A stretch of 64,000 nucleotides of DNA from Burkholderia pyrrocinia (GCF_022809715.1 NZ_CP094459.1:2418001-2482000), one strand, 5' to 3'; positions 1 to 14,698 are shown, numbered from the stretch's first letter. Notes: generated by a model not told the origin, from the sequence alone. Numbers and translations: made by a program.

Positions 1-713
1 TTCTGCATCAGCTTCGACAGGAACACGGCTTCGAGCACCGGGTTGCGCGGACGCTCTTCCCAGCGCGACGACGTGCCGCCCTGCGGGCCGACCATCATTT
101 CTTCCATCGCGCTATGCGTGATCGAGATGTCGGTATTGCCGTCCGACGTGCGGTTCACGAGCGTACGGAAACGGTCGCGCGTGCCGGACGAGTACGCGAA
201 ATCGATGACCTTGCCGATCGTGCGGCGGAACCAGTCGTCGGGAATGTTCGCGCGGTTCTCGGCCCAGTCGGTGGCCATGATGCCCGTCGACGGCGCGTCG
301 GTCTTCAGCGAGAAGCCGTTCTCCTGCCAGAACTCCTTCAGGATCGGCCACAGCTGCTCGGGCGTCCGGCCATCGACGACGAGCCAGCGGCGATCGCCGT
401 CGCGCTCGATGTGCATGCCGAGCGGATCCTGCGCGCTCGGGATGCCGTCGGTCGCGTTGCCGGCCTGCGTCGTGGCCCGCGGCGGCAGCGTGCCGAGCCC
501 CGCGTTGGTCGGCGGAGCGACGAACTGCTGGGTCGTCGGCACCGGCTTCAGGTCGCTCGGCACCGCGAGCGGCGGCGCCGAACCGGTGTTCTTGTAGTTG
601 ACCCGGTCGGGAGCCAGGTAGTCGTTCAGCGTATCGCAGCCAGCGAGCGCGCCCAGCGCCAGCGCCACCATCGACATCTGGATGGCGCGAGAGGAAAAGG
701 CGAAACGTTTCAT
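1..713 (-). CDS. bamC: Outer membrane assembly lipoprotein BamC (3' part outside the window)
   Basis: BamC is a lipoprotein accessory of the BAM complex, which inserts beta-barrel proteins into the outer membrane. The gene starts at 711-713 (MKRFAFSSRA) and runs off the left edge, so about 237 codons are visible and the C-terminal part is missing. A signal peptide ends in the lipobox ALAGC with the lipidated Cys near residue 26. It is followed by the DTLNDYLAPDRVNYK-type segment and proline-rich stretch typical of the BamC N-terminus, then the first helix-grip domain (LVVDGRTPEQLWPILKEFW). It lies directly downstream of dapA, the same dapA-bamC order as in E. coli. Identification rests on this context plus the N-terminal pattern. 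It is not in a complete open reading frame within the window because the stop codon is absent. Confidence 0.9.
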   Translation of the reverse strand, partial: MKRFAFSSRAIQMSMVALALGALAGCDTLNDYLAPDRVNYKNTGSAPPLAVPSDLKPVPTTQQFVAPPTNAGLGTLPPRATTQAGNATDGIPSAQDPLGMHIERDGDRRWLVVDGRTPEQLWPILKEFWQENGFSLKTDAPSTGIMATDWAENRANIPDDWFRRTIGKVIDFAYSSGTRDRFRTLVNRTSDGNTDISITHSAMEEMMVGPQGGTSSRWEERPRNPVLEAVFLSKLMQ

Positions 714-824
714 GAAATCCTTCGTCTTGCTTGAACGCTCGTCAGGAGCGGCGCCGGACGGAGCCGGCCGGTGCGGGTTGATCAGGGGTCGAGCCGGCGG
801 CCGCAGGACGCGGCCGCCTCGGCA

Positions 825-1730
<906 letters not shown>

Positions 1731-1776
1731 GAAACGCGATTGAATGTGTACCGGTAAACGTTGAGATTGTAGCGGA

Positions 1777-2379
1777 TTAGCCGGGCAGTTCGTAACGTGG
1801 AATTCCCGCCCCCGCCTTCGGGGTCGCGCCCTCGCGCACCGCGCAGAGACGCTGGACGAACGCCTCGCGCGGCGCGGCGACGAAACCGTCCTCGTACGCG
1901 ACCACCCGCAGGCGGCCGTGCACGGCGTCCAGCAGCTCGCCCGGGGCGAGCAGGAACGCGGGGTTGGACGGTTTGCCGACCGTTTCGTTTCCTTGCGCGA
2001 AAGTTTCGTAGATGAGCACACCGCCCGGCGCAACCGCATCGAGCAGATGGGGCCAGAGCGGACGATGCAGATAATGGGTGACGATCACGGCGGCAAACCG
2101 CTCGTCGGCCGGCAGCGGCCACGGCGCGCCTTCGAGATCGGCGTCGCGCGCATCGACGCCCGCGATCGTGCGCAACGCGGCCAGCGCGGCCGGGTCGCGG
2201 TCGAGCGCGACGACCGGATGCCCGTGCGACGCGAACCAGCGCGCATGGCGGCCGCCGCCCGCAGCGACGTCGAGCACCGCGCCGCCCGTCGGAACGAGCG
2301 TCGACCACCGGACGACCCAGCGCGACGGCTCGGCCTGTGCGACGTGGCCGCCCGCGGCGGCGATGACGGATTCGTTCAT
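1777..2379 (-). CDS. Class I SAM-dependent methyltransferase, substrate unknown
   Basis: The 200-residue product carries a clear SAM-binding motif [15 protein letters not shown] (about residues 35-48), followed by an acidic residue after strand 2 (VVALDRD) and a motif IV-like [10 protein letters not shown]. It therefore has a Rossmann methyltransferase fold. No substrate-recognition domain is recognisable; it resembles small TehB/UbiE-type enzymes in outline only. It sits between trpS and dapA, 14 bp downstream of trpS and 46 bp upstream of dapA, and is probably cotranscribed with them. The start [10 protein letters not shown] is chosen because the frame upstream of it overlaps trpS and lacks family features. 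The methylated substrate cannot be told from sequence. Confidence 0.85.
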   Translation of the reverse strand: MNESVIAAAGGHVAQAEPSRWVVRWSTLVPTGGAVLDVAAGGGRHARWFASHGHPVVALDRDPAALAALRTIAGVDARDADLEGAPWPLPADERFAAVIVTHYLHRPLWPHLLDAVAPGGVLIYETFAQGNETVGKPSNPAFLLAPGELLDAVHGRLRVVAYEDGFVAAPREAFVQRLCAVREGATPKAGAGIPRYELPG

Positions 2380-2393
2380 GCGCGCGGACCGGA

Positions 2394-3596
<1,203 letters not shown>

Positions 3597-3604
3597 GATT
3601 GTCG

Positions 3605-4267
3605 TTAGAAAAGCGAGGCGAATGGGGACAGGATGGCGCTCAGCACGGCATAGCCGACGTTGACGAGCGGGCGCAGCCAGAAGTTCGTCAGCACGCCCGT
3701 CGCGACCAGCACGAGGACGATGATGAAACCGTACGGCTCGATGCGCGACAGCGCGATCGATTGCTTCGGCGGCAGCAGCGCCGCCAGGATGCGGCCGCCG
3801 TCGAGCGGCGGCAGCGGAAACAGGTTCAGCACGCCGAGCACGAGGTTCGCGCTGACGCCGGCAAACGCCATCCGCGTGAAGAACGGTTCGTCGACGCCGA
3901 CCGCGGGCAGCACGAGGGTCAGCAGGCCCCAGATCAGCGCCTGCACGAAGTTGCAGGCCGGACCCGCGAGCGCTACCCACAGGCTGCCCCAGCGCGGATC
4001 GCGAAGGTTGCCGAACGAAACCGGCACCGGCTTCGCATAGCCGAACAGGAACGCGCCGCCCGTCAGGAAATACATCGCGAGCGGGATCGCGATCGTGCCG
4101 ATCGGATCGATGTGGCGCATCGGATTGAACGACACGCGCCCCATTACGTAGGCGGTGTTGTCGCCGAGCAGGCGGGCGGCGTAGCCGTGCGCGGCCTCGT
4201 GCAACGTGATCGCGAAGATCACGGGCAGTGCGTAGACGGCGATGGTCTGTATCAGGGAAGCATCCAT
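3605..4267 (-). CDS. Site-2 protease family (M50) membrane metallopeptidase
   Basis: This is a 220-residue polytopic inner-membrane protein of the M50 site-2-protease family, which cut substrates within the membrane using zinc. The HExxH motif is HEAAH at 23-27 in the first membrane segment, and the third ligand region is NLFPLPPLDGGR with LDGG at 155-158. About five to six hydrophobic segments are visible. It lacks the PDZ domains of RseP, so it belongs to the short, domain-free subgroup often found beside trpS. Its substrate is unknown. It shares the strand with yciO and trpS, with 51 bp to yciO and 8 bp to trpS, suggesting one transcript. Confidence 0.9.
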   Translation of the reverse strand: MDASLIQTIAVYALPVIFAITLHEAAHGYAARLLGDNTAYVMGRVSFNPMRHIDPIGTIAIPLAMYFLTGGAFLFGYAKPVPVSFGNLRDPRWGSLWVALAGPACNFVQALIWGLLTLVLPAVGVDEPFFTRMAFAGVSANLVLGVLNLFPLPPLDGGRILAALLPPKQSIALSRIEPYGFIIVLVLVATGVLTNFWLRPLVNVGYAVLSAILSPFASLF

Positions 4268-4318
4268 ATCGCGTTATTGTAACAAGCGCCTTCGCGCAAA
4301 AAACGGAACGTCGCGCGC

Positions 4319-4951
4319 TTACGCGGCCGAGAGTCCGAACGGTTCGAGCGCGCCGCGCCCCGCGCGCACGAGTTCCGGCTCGTCGCCCGTCAGGTCGATC
4401 ACCGTCGACGGCTCGCGCGGGCACGCGCCGCCGTCGATCACGAGATCGACCTGTTTCTCGAGCCGCGCACGGATGTCTTCGGGATCGTTGAGCGGCTCGT
4501 CGTCCGGCGGCAGGATCAGCGTCGTGCCGAGCAGCGGCTGGCCGAGCGATTCCAGCAGCGCGAGCGTGATCGCGTGATCGGGCACCCGCAACCCGATCGT
4601 CTTGCGTGACGGGTGCGACAGCCGGCGCGGCACTTCCTTCGTCGCCTGCAGGATGAATACGTACGGGCCCGGCGTCACCGACTTGATCTGCCGGTACTGG
4701 CGGTTGTCGACCATCGCGAAGTTGGCGAGCTCCGACAGGTCGCGCACGAGCAGCGACAGGTGCTGTTTCTCGTCGAGGCCGCGAATCCGGCGCACCCGCT
4801 CGACCGCATCCTTGTCGTCGAGATGGCACGCGAGCGCATAGCTCGAATCGGTCGGCATCGCGATCACGCCGCCCTTGCTGACGATCTCGACGGCCTGCTT
4901 GATCAGGCGCGGCTGCGGATTATCCGGATGAATCCTGAAGAACTGGGACAT
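4319..4951 (-). CDS. yciO: YrdC/Sua5-fold protein of the YciO type
   Basis: The 210-residue protein has the YrdC/Sua5 fold: an N-terminal nucleotide/threonine pocket segment (GGVIAMPTDSSYALAC), the KQHLSLLVRDLSEL stretch, the SVTPGPYVFIL core and the SRKTIGLRVPDH strand. Family members make threonylcarbamoyl-adenylate for the tRNA t6A modification (TsaC/Sua5). The YciO branch is a paralogue of similar length whose physiological role is unsettled. YciO assignment here rests on length, the neighbouring PHP phosphatase gene (the yciO-yciV pairing seen in enterobacteria), and proximity to trpS. It is a cytosolic protein with no targeting signal. Confidence 0.85.
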   Translation of the reverse strand: MSQFFRIHPDNPQPRLIKQAVEIVSKGGVIAMPTDSSYALACHLDDKDAVERVRRIRGLDEKQHLSLLVRDLSELANFAMVDNRQYRQIKSVTPGPYVFILQATKEVPRRLSHPSRKTIGLRVPDHAITLALLESLGQPLLGTTLILPPDDEPLNDPEDIRARLEKQVDLVIDGGACPREPSTVIDLTGDEPELVRAGRGALEPFGLSAA

Positions 4952-5023
4952 GGAAGCAGGTAAAGAGGGAGAAGTCGGATGCGCGCGTCGGCCACGACGC
5001 GGGCGACGGGCAACCGCCCGATG

Positions 5024-5863
5024 TCAGAGCCAGCGCTCCCAGACCGGTGTCAGGTCGGATGGCAGCGGCGGCAGGCTGCCGAGCTCGACGCGGCCCTCGC
5101 CCGGCGCGTGGAAATCCGAGCCGCGCGACACTTCGAAGCCGAAGCGGCGGGCAACGTCCGCATATTCGCGGTACTGGTCGGGCGTGTGGCTGCCCGTGAT
5201 GACCTCGATCGCGCGGCCGCCCAACTCGATGAACTCGGCGAAGAACGCGTCGAATTCGACGGGCGTATAGCGGTAACGGCCCGGATGCGCGACCACGGCT
5301 TCGCCGCCCGCCGCGCGGATCCACCCGACCGCATCGGACAGCGCGGCCCAGCGATGCGGGACGAACCCTGGCTTGCCGTCGCCGAGCAGGCGGTCGAACA
5401 CGTCGGACGTCGATTCGGCGTGGCCGTGCTCGACGAGAAACCGCGCGAAGTGCGTGCGCGAGATCAGGTCGGGATTCGATACGTACTTCAGCGCGCCTTC
5501 GTACGCGCCGGGGATGCCGAGCGTCTCGAGTTGCGCACCGATCGCCACCGCGCGCGCCGCGCGGCCGTGGCGCGTGCGGTACAGGCCGTCGACGAGCGTC
5601 GGGTTCGCGGGATCGATGTTCAGGCCGACGATATGCACGGTGCGCGATGCCCACGTGACCGAAATCTCGACGCCGCTCAGGTAGCGCATGCCGAGCGCTT
5701 CCGCCTCGCTGCGCGCCTCCGCCTGGCCGCCGATCTCGTCGTGGTCGGTCAGCGCCCACAGGGTCACGCCGCCGGCATGGGCGCGGCGCGCGACGTCGGC
5801 AGGCGACAGCAACCCGTCGGAAACATTCGAATGGCAGTGGAGATCGGCGTTCATTGTCGGCAT
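5024..5863 (-). CDS. rnm: PHP-domain 3',5'-nucleoside bisphosphate phosphatase / 5'-3' exoribonuclease (RNase AM)
   Basis: This 279-residue PHP-family protein belongs to the YciV/TrpH group. Members hydrolyse 3',5'-bisphosphonucleosides (pAp-like) and act as 5'-to-3' exonucleases on short RNAs and in 5S rRNA maturation. The four PHP metal-binding segments are present: DLHCHSNVSDG near the N-terminus, LTDHDEIGG, a central RTHFARFLVEHGH region, and VVAHPGRY and GSDFHAPGE near the C-terminus. Two close ATGs exist (MPTMNADL). The second places the first metal motif only two residues in and may be the true start. It sits 72 bp upstream of yciO. Confidence 0.9.
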   Translation of the reverse strand: MPTMNADLHCHSNVSDGLLSPADVARRAHAGGVTLWALTDHDEIGGQAEARSEAEALGMRYLSGVEISVTWASRTVHIVGLNIDPANPTLVDGLYRTRHGRAARAVAIGAQLETLGIPGAYEGALKYVSNPDLISRTHFARFLVEHGHAESTSDVFDRLLGDGKPGFVPHRWAALSDAVGWIRAAGGEAVVAHPGRYRYTPVEFDAFFAEFIELGGRAIEVITGSHTPDQYREYADVARRFGFEVSRGSDFHAPGEGRVELGSLPPLPSDLTPVWERWL

Positions 5864-5936
5864 GGCAGGTAAGGCTTCATTCTACTGCAATGCGGCAATT
5901 GCACCGCCAGCCTGCCCCGCCGCCGCCGTCGCGGAC

Positions 5937-6827
5937 CTACGCGCAGAATGCCTCGATCAGCGCCGCGATCTGCTCGGGCTGGTCGTGATGCACCATGTGG
6001 CCGGCATCCTCGACGAGCTTCTCGCGCCAGTCGGGGAACGCGTTGAAACGCGCCTTGAATTCCGGCAGCGGGATGTCGCCGGCGAGGTGCGCGAGCGTCG
6101 GCGAATTGACGGCCTCGACGTGCAGTACCTTCGCGCGCACCTGCGCCCAGGTGGCCATCACCTCGTCGAGCCGGTACAGCAGCGGCCCCGGCATCTTGTG
6201 CGCGGGGTCGGCCAGCAGGTGGTAGAGGCCGTCGTCGCCGCGCTTCGACCAGTGCGCGGCGAGGAACGCGGCGCGGCGCGGGTCGAGCCGCGGATTGGTC
6301 CTGGTCAGGCGCGCCGCCACGTCGTCGAGGGACGCGTACGGGCGCAGCGCGGGCGGCTCGCGCAGTTCGTCCAGCCAGCCGCGCAGCCGGCGCGGCGCCT
6401 GCCCGGCCCGCGCGGGCGCGAGCCCGAAACCCTCGAGGTCGACCACGCGCCGCACGCGTTCCGGCCGCGCGCCCGCGTACAGGCACACGACGTTCGCGCC
6501 CATGCTGTGTCCGATCAGGTTGACTTCGCCGGTCGGCGCATAGTGATCGACGAGCGCATCGAGGTCGCCCAGGTATTCGTGGAACCAGTAGTGGCCGCCG
6601 CCCTGTCGCGCGACCGGCCAGTCGGACAGCCCGAAGCCACGCGCATCGGGTGCGATCACCTGCCAGTCGCCCGCGAGCGCATCGACGACGAACTGGAACG
6701 ACGCCGCGACGTCCATCCAGCCGTGCAGCATGAACAGCGTCGGCGCATCGGGCCGGCCCCAGCGCCGCACATGCAGCTTCACGCCGCGCACCGTGACGAA
6801 ATCGGAAACAGAACTCGACGCACTCAT
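5937..6827 (-). CDS. Alpha/beta hydrolase
   Basis: This is a 296-residue soluble alpha/beta hydrolase. The oxyanion motif HGWMD lies at 35-39, the nucleophile elbow GHSMGA places the catalytic serine at 108, and the C-terminal DAGHMVHHDQPEQ supplies the catalytic histidine. A cap region of about 100 residues between them is rich in Arg/Ala/Pro. The fold covers esterases, epoxide hydrolases, haloperoxidase-like and C-C bond hydrolases, so no substrate is assigned. The ATG at 6827 follows a purine-poor leader. A TATAAT box at 6859-6864 could drive this gene and possibly the downstream RNase AM gene 73 bp away. Confidence 0.85.
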   Translation of the reverse strand: MSASSSVSDFVTVRGVKLHVRRWGRPDAPTLFMLHGWMDVAASFQFVVDALAGDWQVIAPDARGFGLSDWPVARQGGGHYWFHEYLGDLDALVDHYAPTGEVNLIGHSMGANVVCLYAGARPERVRRVVDLEGFGLAPARAGQAPRRLRGWLDELREPPALRPYASLDDVAARLTRTNPRLDPRRAAFLAAHWSKRGDDGLYHLLADPAHKMPGPLLYRLDEVMATWAQVRAKVLHVEAVNSPTLAHLAGDIPLPEFKARFNAFPDWREKLVEDAGHMVHHDQPEQIAALIEAFCA

Positions 6828-6858
6828 TGCAGCCGCCAGAAAAAAGAATGATCGTTCG

Positions 6859-6864
6859 ATTATA
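6859..6864 (-). promoter_or_regulatory. Putative sigma70 -10 element upstream of the alpha/beta hydrolase
   Basis: The minus strand reads TATAAT here, a perfect -10 hexamer about 32 bp upstream of the hydrolase ATG. No good -35 is seen at 16-18 bp. The remainder of the 216-bp gap up to the DUF455 gene is GC-rich and featureless. Confidence 0.4.
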
Positions 6865-7043
6865 GCGGTGGTGCCACAGTTCAGGCGGTCGGCATTCGAG
6901 GCACTTCTCTAGCGTAGCGGCGGTGCGAGGGCCGGCCGGACCGGCCGCGCGTCCCGCCGGGAAACGCGATCCGCCGGGCGAGCGGGCCGGCCGGCGGCGG
7001 CACGCGTGCGGCGACAAACGATACGCAGCCGGACGCGATCCGG

Positions 7044-7901
7044 CTAACGCGCCGCATTTCCGGCCGCTGCGTCCTGCGCGGCCAGTTCGTCGAGTTCGGC
7101 CTGCTCGAATCCGGCGTCACGACGCGCATCGAAGTTGAACGGGCCGCGCAGTCGTGGCGCGTGGTATTGCTCGGCAAGCTGGCGGTAGGCCGACACCGGA
7201 TCGCGGCCGGTTTCGTCGCACAGATGCCGGAACCAGCGGTTGCCGATCGCGACATGACCGACCTCGTCGCGCAGGATCACATCGAGGATCGCAGCCGACG
7301 CATCGTCGCCCGCCTGTACGAGCCGCGCACGGATCGGCGGCGAAGCATCGAGCCCGCGGGCCTCGAGCGTGCGCGGCACGAGCGCCATGCGCGCCAGCAC
7401 ATCGCCCTTGGTCCGCTCGCACATCTCCCACAGCCCGTTGTGCGCGGGAAAATCGCCGTACGCATGCCCGAATGCTGCCAGCCGGTCGGACAGCAGCGTG
7501 AAGTGATAGGCCTCCTCGGCCGCGACCTTCAGCCAGTCCGCATAAAACGCGTCCGGCAGGCCCGCAAAGCGCCAGACCGCATCGAGCGCCAGATTGATCG
7601 CATTGAATTCGATATGGGCGAGCGCGTGCAGCAGCACCGCGCGCCCTTCGGGCGAACGCATGCTGCGCCGCTCGAGCTGGCGCGGCTCGACCAGCGTCGG
7701 ACGTTCCGGGCGCCCGGGCAGGCCGGCCGGTTCACGCAGTTCGAGCGACGGTGCGATCGCGGCCTGCCCGGCCAGCAGCGCGTCGTACAGCGAACGCACC
7801 TGCGCGGCCTTGGCCGCGGGTTCGGATGCGCGCAGCGCGTCGAGCGCGGCGTGGCGCACGCAAACCGGCGCATGACCGAAAGAAGAAGACTCCATGCTCA
7901 T
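7044..7901 (-). CDS. DUF455 ferritin-like domain protein
   Basis: The 285-residue protein is a DUF455 (COG2833-type) member. It contains spaced acidic/histidine segments expected of a four-helix ferritin-like di-iron fold: LLHALAHIEFNAINLALD, LKVAAEEAYHFTLLSDRL and ILRDEVGHVAIGNRWF. This pattern (E..H, EE..H, DE..H) is like the MiaE/ferritin superfamily, so a di-metal oxidase or tRNA-modification-like activity is possible, but function is not established. The start is ambiguous between MSMESSSFGH (7901) and MESSSFGH (7895); neither has a strong ribosome-binding site. It is divergent from the gamma carbonic anhydrase gene. Confidence 0.82.
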   Translation of the reverse strand: MSMESSSFGHAPVCVRHAALDALRASEPAAKAAQVRSLYDALLAGQAAIAPSLELREPAGLPGRPERPTLVEPRQLERRSMRSPEGRAVLLHALAHIEFNAINLALDAVWRFAGLPDAFYADWLKVAAEEAYHFTLLSDRLAAFGHAYGDFPAHNGLWEMCERTKGDVLARMALVPRTLEARGLDASPPIRARLVQAGDDASAAILDVILRDEVGHVAIGNRWFRHLCDETGRDPVSAYRQLAEQYHAPRLRGPFNFDARRDAGFEQAELDELAAQDAAAGNAAR

Positions 7902-7952
7902 AAACGGGGACACCCTGCATGCGCATCGCGGGAGCGCACGCACGCGACGGTT

Positions 7953-7958
7953 TACAAT
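7953..7958 (+). promoter_or_regulatory. Putative -10 element for the gamma carbonic anhydrase-hslO genes
   Basis: TACAAT lies about 87 bp upstream of the GTG start in the divergent intergenic region. No convincing -35 is visible, so this rests on the -10 match and position alone. Confidence 0.35.
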
Positions 7959-8044
7959 ATGCGATCGTTCCGCGGCGCCATGCGCCGGGCAAACCAGACG
8001 CGCCATTCTACCGGCGCCCATCACCGAAGAGACAAGGAGACTCC

Positions 8045-8569
8045 GTGACGATCTACAAGCTGGGCGATACGGCCCCGACGATCCACGAAAGCGTATTCGT
8101 CGCCGATACGGCGGCCATCATCGGCAAGGTCGTGCTCGAGGAAAACGCGAGCGTCTGGTTCGGCGCGACGATACGCGGCGACAACGAGACGATTGCCGTC
8201 GGCGCCGGCAGCAACGTCCAGGAAGGCGCGGTACTGCACACGGACCCCGGCTTTCCGCTGACGATTGCCGAAAACGTGACGATCGGGCACCAGGCGATGC
8301 TGCACGGCTGCACGATCGGCGAAGGTTCGCTGATCGGTATTCAGGCGGTGGTCTTGAATGGAGCGGTCATCGGCCGCAACTGTCTGGTTGGTGCCGGTGC
8401 GGTCGTGACGGAAGGCAAGACGTTCCCGGACAATTCGCTGATTCTCGGCGCACCGGCGAAAGTCGTGCGCGAGCTGTCGGCGGAAGACATCGCGCGGCTG
8501 CGCGCGAACGCGAAGACGTACGTCGAGCGGCGTGCGCATTTCAAGGAGCAACTCGTGCGGATCGGGTGA
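8045..8569 (+). CDS. Gamma carbonic anhydrase family hexapeptide-repeat protein
   Basis: This is a 174-residue left-handed beta-helix protein of the gamma carbonic anhydrase/PaaY/YrdA group. The three zinc-ligand histidines are in place: His65 (AVLHTDPGFP), His82 and His87 (TIGHQAMLHGCTIG). Repeated [LIV]-G-x4 hexapeptides run through residues 20-140, followed by a C-terminal helix (LSAEDIARLRANAKTYVERR). Activity as carbonic anhydrase varies within the family, so the reaction is not certain. The GTG at 8045 is chosen because an AAGGAG ribosome-binding site lies 7 bp upstream; a longer in-frame ATG has no such site. It is 25 bp upstream of hslO and likely cotranscribed. Confidence 0.9.
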   Translation: MTIYKLGDTAPTIHESVFVADTAAIIGKVVLEENASVWFGATIRGDNETIAVGAGSNVQEGAVLHTDPGFPLTIAENVTIGHQAMLHGCTIGEGSLIGIQAVVLNGAVIGRNCLVGAGAVVTEGKTFPDNSLILGAPAKVVRELSAEDIARLRANAKTYVERRAHFKEQLVRIG

Positions 8570-8594
8570 TTCGCGCGGATTTCAAGGAAGAAGA

Positions 8595-9545
8595 GTGAGC
8601 GACCAGTTACAGAAATTCATGTTCAATGCGGCGCCCGTGCGCGGCGAGATCGTTTCGCTGCGCAATACGTGGCAGGAAGTGCTCGCCCGCCGCGACTACC
8701 CTGCCCCCGTGCGCACGGTGCTCGGCGAGATGATGGCCGCGTGCGCGCTGCTGTCCGCGAACCTGAAATTTCACGGCACCCTGATCATGCAGATCTTCGG
8801 CGACGGGCCGGTCCAGATGCTGGTCGTCCAGTGCGGTTCGGATCTGTCGATGCGGGCCACCGCGAAGTTCTCCGGCGACGCGGCGCAAACGATCGGCGAC
8901 GACACGAGTTTCGCGTCGCTCGTCAACGCGAGCGGCCACGGCCGCTGCGTGATCACGCTCGACCCGGCCGACAAGCTGCCGGGCCAGCAGCCGTACCAGG
9001 GCATCGTGCCGCTGAACGGTGTCGACGGCCCGCTCGAATCGGTATCGCAGGTGCTCGAGCATTACATGCACCACTCGGAGCAGCTCGACACGCGGCTGTG
9101 GCTCGCGGCCGATCGCGACCGTGCGGTCGGCATGCTGCTGCAGAAGCTGCCGGGTGACGGCGGCATCGTGCCGCGCAACGCAGAAACCGATATCGACACG
9201 TGGGAGCGCGTCTGCACGCTCGGCGGCACGCTGTCCGCGAAGGAGCTGCTCGAAGTCGAACCGGAAGTCGTGTTCCGCCGGCTGTTCTGGCAGGAGAACG
9301 TGCAGCACTTCGAGCCGGCCGGCACGCGCTTCCAGTGCTCCTGCTCGCGCGAGAAGGTCGGTGCGATGCTGCGCATGCTCGGCCGCGACGAAGTCGACAG
9401 CGTGATCGTCGAGCGCGGCCACGTCGAGATCCACTGCGAGTTCTGCAACCAGCGCTACGAATTCGATCCCGTCGACGTCGCGCAGTTGTTCGCGGCGCCC
9501 GGCGTCGAGACCGGCATCGCGCCGGCAACCGGCCAGCGTCACTGA
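8595..9545 (+). CDS. hslO: Redox-regulated chaperone Hsp33
   Basis: Hsp33 is a cytosolic holdase activated when disulfides form under oxidative stress. The 316-residue product has the family core and the C-terminal zinc-binding redox switch CxC...CxxC: Cys248 and Cys250 in FQCSCSREK, Cys281 and Cys284 in HCEFCNQRYEF. The start is GTG at 8595, preceded by an AAGGAAG ribosome-binding site. The next internal ATG would remove the conserved LQKFMF start. It follows the gamma carbonic anhydrase gene by 25 bp. Confidence 0.95.
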   Translation: MSDQLQKFMFNAAPVRGEIVSLRNTWQEVLARRDYPAPVRTVLGEMMAACALLSANLKFHGTLIMQIFGDGPVQMLVVQCGSDLSMRATAKFSGDAAQTIGDDTSFASLVNASGHGRCVITLDPADKLPGQQPYQGIVPLNGVDGPLESVSQVLEHYMHHSEQLDTRLWLAADRDRAVGMLLQKLPGDGGIVPRNAETDIDTWERVCTLGGTLSAKELLEVEPEVVFRRLFWQENVQHFEPAGTRFQCSCSREKVGAMLRMLGRDEVDSVIVERGHVEIHCEFCNQRYEFDPVDVAQLFAAPGVETGIAPATGQRH

Positions 9546-9674
9546 GCGGCGCGCCCGATGCCCGCCGTCCGGGTGCGGGCGCATAATGACGCACGAGCGC
9601 CGCACGCACGACGCCGAAGGCTCGGCCTTCGGCGCAAGCCGCTTCCCGCCGTCGGCGCGCTGCAGGAGAAACAC

Positions 9675-10025
9675 ATGAATCGCCCGTTTCGCACCATCGT
9701 CCTGACGAGCGTTGCCGCCGGCACGCTCGCGCTTGCCGGCTGCGCGATGCCGCCGCCGCCCTCCACGATCCTGAGCCGCCTGCCCGAACCGGGCGCGTCG
9801 GGCGGCCAGCCGCCGGCGCTGTCGAGCGCCGAACGCAAGCGCTACGACGAGATCGACCGGCAGGTGCTGCGCGAACAGAACAGCGCGATGGCGGCCGAGG
9901 CAGCCGCGCGCGCGTGGGCCTATTATTCGCCGCCGCCCGTGACCGTCTATGGCGGGTATTACGGCGGATGGGGAAATCGCTGGGGAACGGGCATCGGCTA
10001 CGGCTATCCGGGCTGGTGGTGGTAA
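9675..10025 (+). CDS. Small lipoprotein with aromatic/glycine-rich C-terminus
   Basis: This 116-residue protein has a clear lipoprotein signal peptide ending in LALAGC (Cys near residue 23), then a proline-rich stretch (MPPPPSTILSRLPEP), a charged helix (SSAERKRYDEIDRQVLREQN) and a C-terminus dominated by Tyr, Gly and Trp (VYGGYYGGWGNRW, ending GYPGWWW). An AGGAG ribosome-binding site precedes the ATG. I do not recognise a family; similar Tyr/Gly/Trp-tailed lipoproteins occur in Burkholderia. It is probably outer-membrane anchored. It is 129 bp after hslO, and a terminator follows it. Confidence 0.7.
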   Translation: MNRPFRTIVLTSVAAGTLALAGCAMPPPPSTILSRLPEPGASGGQPPALSSAERKRYDEIDRQVLREQNSAMAAEAAARAWAYYSPPPVTVYGGYYGGWGNRWGTGIGYGYPGWWW

Positions 10026-10061
10026 GCGATCGCCCGGACGATTGAACACTGGCAGGAAATA

Positions 10062-10089
10062 AAAAAGCGCGGCATTTCCCGCGCTTTTT
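10062..10089. terminator. Bidirectional intrinsic terminator
   Basis: An AAAAAGCGCGG / CCGCGCTTTTT stem with a short loop is flanked by A-runs and T-runs on opposite sides. It can serve both the plus-strand lipoprotein gene and the minus-strand ftsB transcript, which converge here. Confidence 0.85.
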
Positions 10090-10111
10090 CAATGGGTTCG
10101 AGCTGCCGCGC

Positions 10112-10537
10112 TCAGTGATGCGCGGCCTTGCCCTTGTCGCCGCCATGATGCCGCGACGGCTTCGCGATCGACTGCGGATTCGGCACGACACGCACCGGCG
10201 CCGCCGACACGGCACCGCGCGTCGACGTGTTCGAAGGCGTGTTGTTCAGCGGCACCGCCGGTGCATTCGGCGACACGAACTGCACGAATACTTCGCCGTC
10301 CTTCACCATGCCCATCTCGTAGCGCGCGCGCTCCTCGATGGCCGCGGTACCGCCCTGCAGATCCTGCACTTCGCCTGCGGTCCGCTCGTTGCGCAGCTTC
10401 TCGTCCGCATTCTTCTGCAGCTGGTCGCCGAGCTGCTGACGCAATTCATGCACCCGCAGCCAGCCGCCGTGTCCCCACCATAGGGGGTACTGAATGAGCG
10501 CCAGCAAGGCAATCAGGACGACAGTGACAAGCCGCAT
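10112..10537 (-). CDS. ftsB: Cell division protein FtsB
   Basis: FtsB is a bitopic inner-membrane divisome protein that forms the FtsQLB subcomplex. The 141-residue product begins with one membrane segment (about residues 4-20), followed by a periplasmic coiled coil ([18 protein letters not shown]...) and the family [17 protein letters not shown] motif. E. coli FtsB is about 103 residues; here an additional tail of about 50 residues is low-complexity and ends in basic and histidine residues ([14 protein letters not shown]). Position immediately downstream of eno matches the conserved eno-ftsB order. Confidence 0.93.
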   Translation of the reverse strand: MRLVTVVLIALLALIQYPLWWGHGGWLRVHELRQQLGDQLQKNADEKLRNERTAGEVQDLQGGTAAIEERARYEMGMVKDGEVFVQFVSPNAPAVPLNNTPSNTSTRGAVSAAPVRVVPNPQSIAKPSRHHGGDKGKAAHH

Positions 10538-10618
10538 GTAAGAGACGCAGATATAAGAAGCGCCGCTCCGCGCACATGCACAGAGCGGCGTCGATATGAC
10601 GAACCCGATATTAGCGCG

Positions 10619-11932
<1,314 letters not shown>

Positions 11933-12008
11933 TCAAACTGCGACGGCGCGCGTGCCGGAACCGCTTTCGCTACTGACGCGCGAAGCCGCCGCAAGGTTCA
12001 TTCGATCT

Positions 12009-14569
<2,561 letters not shown>

Positions 14570-14698
14570 TCAGCAACTGACGTGATGATCGCGCCCTTTC
14601 GGGCGGACCCGCGCCAACCGCGCGCCGGGGGGAGAACCGGCCGGCCGGTCGGCGCGGCGGGCACCCGCCACGGCGCGTACCAGCCGCCGGACGAAGCG

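Noticed and set aside
4276..4281. TACAAT box before the M50 peptidase gene
   Set aside because: It ends 8 bp from the ATG with no -35, and the gene more likely belongs to the yciO-trpS transcript.
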